Position numbers and translations under genes: made by a program
Part shown: positions 32,652 to 35,948 of the stretch, piece by piece
Position numbering within the stretch: the first letter of the stretch is position 1
Layout of the letters: every line of letters begins with the position of its first letter
Assembly: GCF_000423125.1 (NCBI RefSeq)
Contig: NZ_AUHJ01000024.1
Span: 1 to 35,948 of the forward strand
DNA: 35,948 bases
From: Haliea salexigens DSM 19537
GTDB taxonomy: Bacteria; Pseudomonadota; Gammaproteobacteria; Pseudomonadales; Halieaceae
Direction of reading: 5' to 3'
Notes under the pieces: generated by a model
The model's database searches: none
Seen by the model: the letters and a program-made list of their open reading frames with translations, nothing else
Told to the model about the DNA's origin: nothing

Positions 32652-33425
32652 TTAAGAAAGATTTTTCAACGCATCACTGATCGCTTCTTCCGGGGGCTCA
32701 TCATAGATGACTGTTGTGCTGGCTGATTTGTGACCAGCGACCTTCTGAGCCACCTTCAGCGACTTTTTCTGTTTATGGATAATGTCCGTGATCACGGAAC
32801 GTCGGCCGCTGTGGGAGCTCGCTTTCTCGATGCCGGCCCAGCCCCTCAGGATTAGCGCTATGTGTTCCTGCAAGGTATTCGGGGAGTAGGGGACACCTTT
32901 CTGTGTGATGAAAAGGGGATCAGAGGGCTTGGCATCTGGATTCTTGTCGAGCCTCAAAGCCAGGTAGGTCGTCAGCGCCTCCCTCAGATCCTCGTCCACG
33001 AGCGGCAGATCCCGCGATTGCCCGGCCCGCTTCTTGACCGCAGGATAAAATCGCTTTGGATCTACTTCTACGCCGGCGTTAGCCAGATCGACGATCTGCG
33101 CGACAACCTGGTCGAAAGCCTCGACGGAGAAGCTCACGGTTCGCCGGTTGTACTGAGGAGTCGATCGGCCCATGGCGTTGGCGCCCTTGGTGTAGGCCGC
33201 GGGCAATGACATAACTTTGTACAGGGTAAACCCGGGTGGTGATTTTTTCAGGCGCGCAACTTCTTTGATCTGGAGCAGGGCGATCTCTTGGGCACGTAAG
33301 CCGAGTTTCGCGCTGATCTGCATGATCGCGGTATTCTTTTCCGGATGGCGGTGGTCCTGGATGACCTCGAAGACCCGTTGCCATTCTGCGGGGGTCGGGA
33401 CGCGCGCCTGGCCTGCTTTCGGCAT
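32652..33425 (-). CDS. Short tyrosine recombinase / site-specific integrase
   Basis: A 257-residue protein. It has a full catalytic set: Arg44 in KLGLRAQEIALL, H205-x-x-R208 in SSHSGRRSV, His232 in VAGHKSASTT, and the nucleophile Tyr241 in VIYDEPP, with normal spacing. The first catalytic arginine is unusually near the N-terminus, so the usual SAM-like core-binding domain (about 80-100 residues) is absent or reduced, as in FimB/FimE-type invertases. It may integrate the defence cargo, invert a segment, or be the remnant of a longer integrase. It is convergent with the PHP-ATPase gene, and an inverted repeat lies just upstream of its start. Confidence 0.8.
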   Translation of the reverse strand: MPKAGQARVPTPAEWQRVFEVIQDHRHPEKNTAIMQISAKLGLRAQEIALLQIKEVARLKKSPPGFTLYKVMSLPAAYTKGANAMGRSTPQYNRRTVSFSVEAFDQVVAQIVDLANAGVEVDPKRFYPAVKKRAGQSRDLPLVDEDLREALTTYLALRLDKNPDAKPSDPLFITQKGVPYSPNTLQEHIALILRGWAGIEKASSHSGRRSVITDIIHKQKKSLKVAQKVAGHKSASTTVIYDEPPEEAISDALKNLS

Positions 33426-33441
33426 GGTAGGGGCCCTTTAA

Positions 33442-33472
33442 TAATCCGTATTAATGTTATTAAAACGGATTA
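33442..33472. repeat. Inverted repeat upstream of the recombinase gene
   Basis: TAATCCGT (33442-33449) and ACGGATTA (33465-33472) form a perfect 8-bp dyad around a 15-bp AT-rich core, 17 bp before the recombinase ATG. It may be an autoregulatory operator or a recombinase binding site. Spacers of 6-8 bp are usual for crossover sites, so an operator is favoured. Confidence 0.5.
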
Positions 33473-33579
33473 AAGCCCATCGTCCAGCATCATTGATTGG
33501 CAGCAGAGTCCCCAACACGGACGGTTCCGAGTCGCGAAAATCTATAGGCAGCCCCTCAGCTTCCGGTCAAGATGCGACG

Positions 33580-35085
33580 TTAGCTCAGTGATCTCGTGAG
33601 GACCGGCGCGATGATCGCTACAGCAGACGATGCTAGCCCAAACGCCGAAAGAAGCTCAGCATAATCTGCATCGTTTGCCCTCCTGGCCTCGCCTCCTAGG
33701 TCAGATATACAGAAGCGCCAGCGTCGCGCGTCGAACAGAGCCCATGTCAGCAATAAATACCCTGACCAAACAAGAGACGCCTCTGTTTGGAAGTTTAGAT
33801 CGAAGAGAAAAATGCTGTACGCGTTTAGGGCCAAAAGGGCTAGTGCAACTCCTACGAGTCTATTCCAGAAATGCATGGGAGTTGCGGTCTGAAAGCTACG
33901 AAAGTTAGAGCTAGTATTCGTCTCCCAAGAATCCAAGACGACCGAAGGCCAGTATAAAATAACCCCCGTGACAAACAAACAAAGAGCAGCGATGTATCCG
34001 GTTCCCTCCACTAGGTGATTGTGACCAATTTCACCTGGGGTTAGATAGGCAACTAAGAGACCACTGAACACTACTAAGCCTACCAAGAGTGCCACACCCA
34101 CTGCAGGCTCTAGCTTCTTAAGATCGGACATCACCGTCGCGCGGGTAACAACAGTCGTTTGAGATACATCATCAGCGTTCCGTCTCGAAGCTATTTCAAC
34201 CAACTTCGTCCACGAGATACTGTTCGACCAGAAAAGCGAAACTACAACAAATCCCGCGAATATAGCGTCAATCAAGTTTGCATCGACTGGCCATTCGACC
34301 TGCATAACGAAGCCGTTGTATTGGGCTGTAGTGCGAATTAGACCAGCCATAATAAAGAACACAGCAAATGGTTCTGCTACTCTTAATACAGCAGCGATCT
34401 TGGGAGAAATCTCTCGCAGGGAAGCGCCAAATTGTTGCGCTAAAAACACTGACACACTTACCGCCATTGCAATCAGAGCGGCAAATATTACTAAGTCAAG
34501 AATCAAAAAACCTGTCCAGCTTGACTGCACTACTCCTGTCGGACCTGGCAGCAGTGCAGTTCGAAGCAGAGCACTTATTGCGAGCATATCCACAGCAACA
34601 GAACCTGCGACTGCTGCCCCTCGCGCTCGTTCACCGAATACAGCTCTGACGAGGTCGACGAAGAATCTCATGTCGCGCCGTTCAACCGAGCATGAATCGT
34701 CAGTCTTATCTGAGTGGTCTTCCTTAATTTTGCTACGATACGTCCACCATATGAACGCAACTACTACAAAACTGACCAACGCAAGAATCCCATCCACTAA
34801 ATCTTCTGGGAGGTCAAACCAGTCGAAGGGAATAAACAACAGAGCCTGTAGTCCGTAAATCACCAACATGTACGCCAGAAATGATCCGGAATGGAACAGT
34901 GCGTGAAGCATGGTCATGCTTCGCATTCGTTGAGTCCACCGTATCGGTTGTCCTTCGCGTTCCTCTTGTGGATAGTCGCGCGTGAACTCCACGCCTATCA
35001 CGTCAAACGACACGATAATTCCGATTACGATGGCGAATAGCCAGAACGGTCCTTGTGCTAACGCTGGGATCAATCCCTCAGCCAT
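33580..35085 (-). CDS. Polytopic membrane protein of unknown function
   Basis: A 501-residue protein. ATG 35085 is chosen because GGAGG lies 5 bases upstream; the in-frame GTG at 35097 lacks a site. I count about 11-12 hydrophobic helices, from LFAIVIGIIVSFDVIGVEF at the N-terminus to LASSAVAIIAPVL at the C-terminus. A charged cytoplasmic loop with KIKEDHSDKTDDSCSVERRD follows helix 3. Asp residues inside helices (SFDVIG, DLVIFAAL, DAIFAGF) and HALFHSGSFLAY in helix 2 hint at a transporter of the LysE/MntP kind, but this is a weak resemblance. The coding DNA is clearly lower in GC than the ICE core. No promoter or partner gene is obvious; it ends 155 bases before the recombinase start. Confidence 0.65.
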   Translation of the reverse strand: MAEGLIPALAQGPFWLFAIVIGIIVSFDVIGVEFTRDYPQEEREGQPIRWTQRMRSMTMLHALFHSGSFLAYMLVIYGLQALLFIPFDWFDLPEDLVDGILALVSFVVVAFIWWTYRSKIKEDHSDKTDDSCSVERRDMRFFVDLVRAVFGERARGAAVAGSVAVDMLAISALLRTALLPGPTGVVQSSWTGFLILDLVIFAALIAMAVSVSVFLAQQFGASLREISPKIAAVLRVAEPFAVFFIMAGLIRTTAQYNGFVMQVEWPVDANLIDAIFAGFVVVSLFWSNSISWTKLVEIASRRNADDVSQTTVVTRATVMSDLKKLEPAVGVALLVGLVVFSGLLVAYLTPGEIGHNHLVEGTGYIAALCLFVTGVILYWPSVVLDSWETNTSSNFRSFQTATPMHFWNRLVGVALALLALNAYSIFLFDLNFQTEASLVWSGYLLLTWALFDARRWRFCISDLGGEARRANDADYAELLSAFGLASSAVAIIAPVLTRSLS

Positions 35086-35510
35086 TTGTGCCTCCACTTG
35101 GCAATGATGGCTAAAAAGTATGGCAGACTACTCGGGATGCCGATATAACCTAGAGCTACGCACATGCCATTTACACTCGACCTGGGTTATTCGGCAATAG
35201 TTGAAAACTTACTGCTCGCTTTACAGCTCCTGCAAAATAGCGAACGCACACTTCGGGTCGAGTCCGCTCGCGAGGTTCGCCCACAACTCACAGTCCCAGA
35301 AGTGGCGACTCCTGTCATTCGCGACTGCCAACTCTCCCAGCAGAAGAAAGCTTCCATTGACGTTGCAGGCATCCCTTGCCATGTTTAGTCAACCTCGTGG
35401 CTACTTTCACTAGCATGTAGGTAGCGGCCTGTCCGCATTTGTAATCAACCCATCGGGTAACTCACCCGATGGTCGATGTTGCTCGGTGTCTATCCGAAAG
35501 GAGCACTACT
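35086..35510. promoter_or_regulatory. Divergent intergenic region between the membrane protein and the right-end genes
   Basis: About 425 bp without a convincing gene. An ORF at 35164-35388 has no ribosome site and no recognisable product. The right half carries a strong dyad (35450-35472). The gene at 35511 has AAAGGAG (35497-35503) 7 bases upstream. It probably contains promoters for both flanking genes, though I find no well-spaced pair of -35 and -10 boxes. Confidence 0.35.
35450..35472. repeat. Perfect 9-bp inverted repeat upstream of gene 35511
   Basis: CCATCGGGT (35450-35458) pairs with ACCCGATGG (35464-35472) around a 5-nt loop, about 38 bases before the ATG at 35511. No T-run follows, so it is not a standard terminator. 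It may be an operator dyad or a leader-RNA hairpin near the start of transcription. Confidence 0.6.
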
Positions 35511-35867
35511 ATGAGCGATATCAGTAAAACGGTCGGTTTGGTCCGCCCGGTCAGTGGCGATGGTCGGTTCCCGATACTGGGGTTTTTGAATCCCGTGCTC
35601 ATCGATGATGAGTTGTGGGAGTTGACGCAGAACCCCGACAACCCGAGCCTAGCCTCACTGGTAAACAAAGCTGCGGAAGCAGTTGATATATTCGCCAAAG
35701 AGGTCGAACACGCGGATTTTACGATTCTCGTGTCGAGCTGCAAAGGTCTTGTCGCCGTCACCGTGCGGGTGTCTTGGGAGGAGGCAAGCCAGCGTGTCAA
35801 GATCGCGCCGCTCAATCCCCCGCCGTGGTCGTCGAACAGCGTAAGGACATACGATGTCCAGCACTGA
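35511..35867 (+). CDS. Hypothetical protein
   Basis: A 118-residue protein with AAAGGAG 7 bases before the ATG; the longer in-frame start at 35469 runs through the hairpin and is rejected. It begins MSDISKTVGLVRPVSGDGRF, then has a segment with LGFLNPVLIDDELWELTQN and a C-terminal beta-rich part (ADFTILVSSCKGLVAVTVRV). It has no signal peptide or membrane helix. I recognise no family. It overlaps the next gene by 14 bases, so the two form an operon. Confidence 0.65.
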   Translation: MSDISKTVGLVRPVSGDGRFPILGFLNPVLIDDELWELTQNPDNPSLASLVNKAAEAVDIFAKEVEHADFTILVSSCKGLVAVTVRVSWEEASQRVKIAPLNPPPWSSNSVRTYDVQH

Positions 35868-35948
35868 TCAACAGACCCCGGAAGCCGAACGGCAGGCACT
35901 GGACAAAGCTCGATTAGAACTGGAGATCGCAAGGCTCAGGCTGGAGAT
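35854..35948 (+). CDS. Hypothetical protein, N-terminal fragment cut by window end
   Basis: The frame opens at ATG 35854, with AAGGA (35843-35847) 6 bases upstream, and stays open to the window edge. The visible 31 residues (MSSTDQQTPEAERQALDKAR, then LELEIARLRLE) are highly helical with a heptad pattern, so a coiled coil probably starts the protein. The start lies inside the end of the previous gene. Nothing further can be said without the downstream sequence. Confidence 0.55.
   Translation, partial: MSSTDQQTPEAERQALDKARLELEIARLRLE

Noticed and set aside
34316-34858. A 180-codon plus-strand ORF opposite the membrane protein
   Set aside because: The opposite strand encodes a coherent multi-helix protein with a ribosome site; this frame is Ala/Thr/Ser-rich without motif.
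35164-35388. A 74-codon plus-strand ORF
   Set aside because: No ribosome site, no recognisable product, and it lies in a likely divergent promoter region; kept only as a remote possibility.
1-35948. tRNA or rRNA genes, or a tRNA attachment site
   Set aside because: I found no tRNA-like T-loop/acceptor arrangement or rRNA sequence by eye; ICE attachment sites are probably outside the window.

Overview
The window looks like part of the genome of a GC-rich proteobacterium, most likely a gammaproteobacterium. It is dominated by an integrative and conjugative element (ICE) of the PFGI-1/pKLC102 kind, whose transfer apparatus is a G-type (MPF-G) type IV secretion system. This rests on the ordered series of ICE-specific protein families (TIGR03759, TIGR03765, TraD, TIGR03747, 03758, 03745, 03750, 03746, 03749, 03752, 03751, the TraC/VirB4-like TIGR03744 ATPase, 03757, TraU-like 03756, 03755, TraG). 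They are recognised here by sequence pattern and order, not by a database search.

Layout. (1) 1-1962: the 3' end of an IS3-family insertion sequence lies inside a TonB-dependent receptor gene, which has lost its C-terminal barrel. (2) 2058-3482: a leftward pair (an unknown protein and a membrane-anchored gamma-glutamylcyclotransferase-like protein) faces a rightward Cro-like regulator across a 200-bp control region. (3) 3483-20301: a nearly gap-free rightward operon encodes the conjugation machine: lytic transglycosylase, coupling ATPase, pilin and core-complex subunits, VirB4-type ATPase, mating-pair stabilisation proteins and TraG. (4) 20305-23478: small regulatory or hypothetical genes, including a CsrA-like RNA-binding protein, followed by a type IA topoisomerase (topB). 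(5) 23592-32475: a defence island of visibly different composition. A leftward fic-mod-res operon (an AbiEi-like/Fic fusion plus both subunits of a type III restriction-modification system) diverges from a PHP-plus-SMC-like ATPase gene of the TrlF/Ppl kind. The 316-bp gap between them holds five copies of a degenerate repeat at an exact 24-bp period, across the best fic promoter. (6) 32652-35085: a short tyrosine recombinase and a multi-spanning membrane protein of unknown function. (7) 35511 to the end: two overlapping genes of unknown function, the second cut by the window edge.

How the parts work together. The transfer operon would move the element. The Cro-like and CsrA-like proteins are the best candidates for controlling it. 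topB probably serves element replication or transfer. The fic-mod-res and PHP-ATPase block is anti-phage or anti-plasmid cargo inserted after topB. The least explained and most promising parts are the Fic fusion with its repeat-studded promoter, the CsrA-like protein that lacks the usual RNA-contact arginine, and the membrane protein and small unknown genes at the right end.
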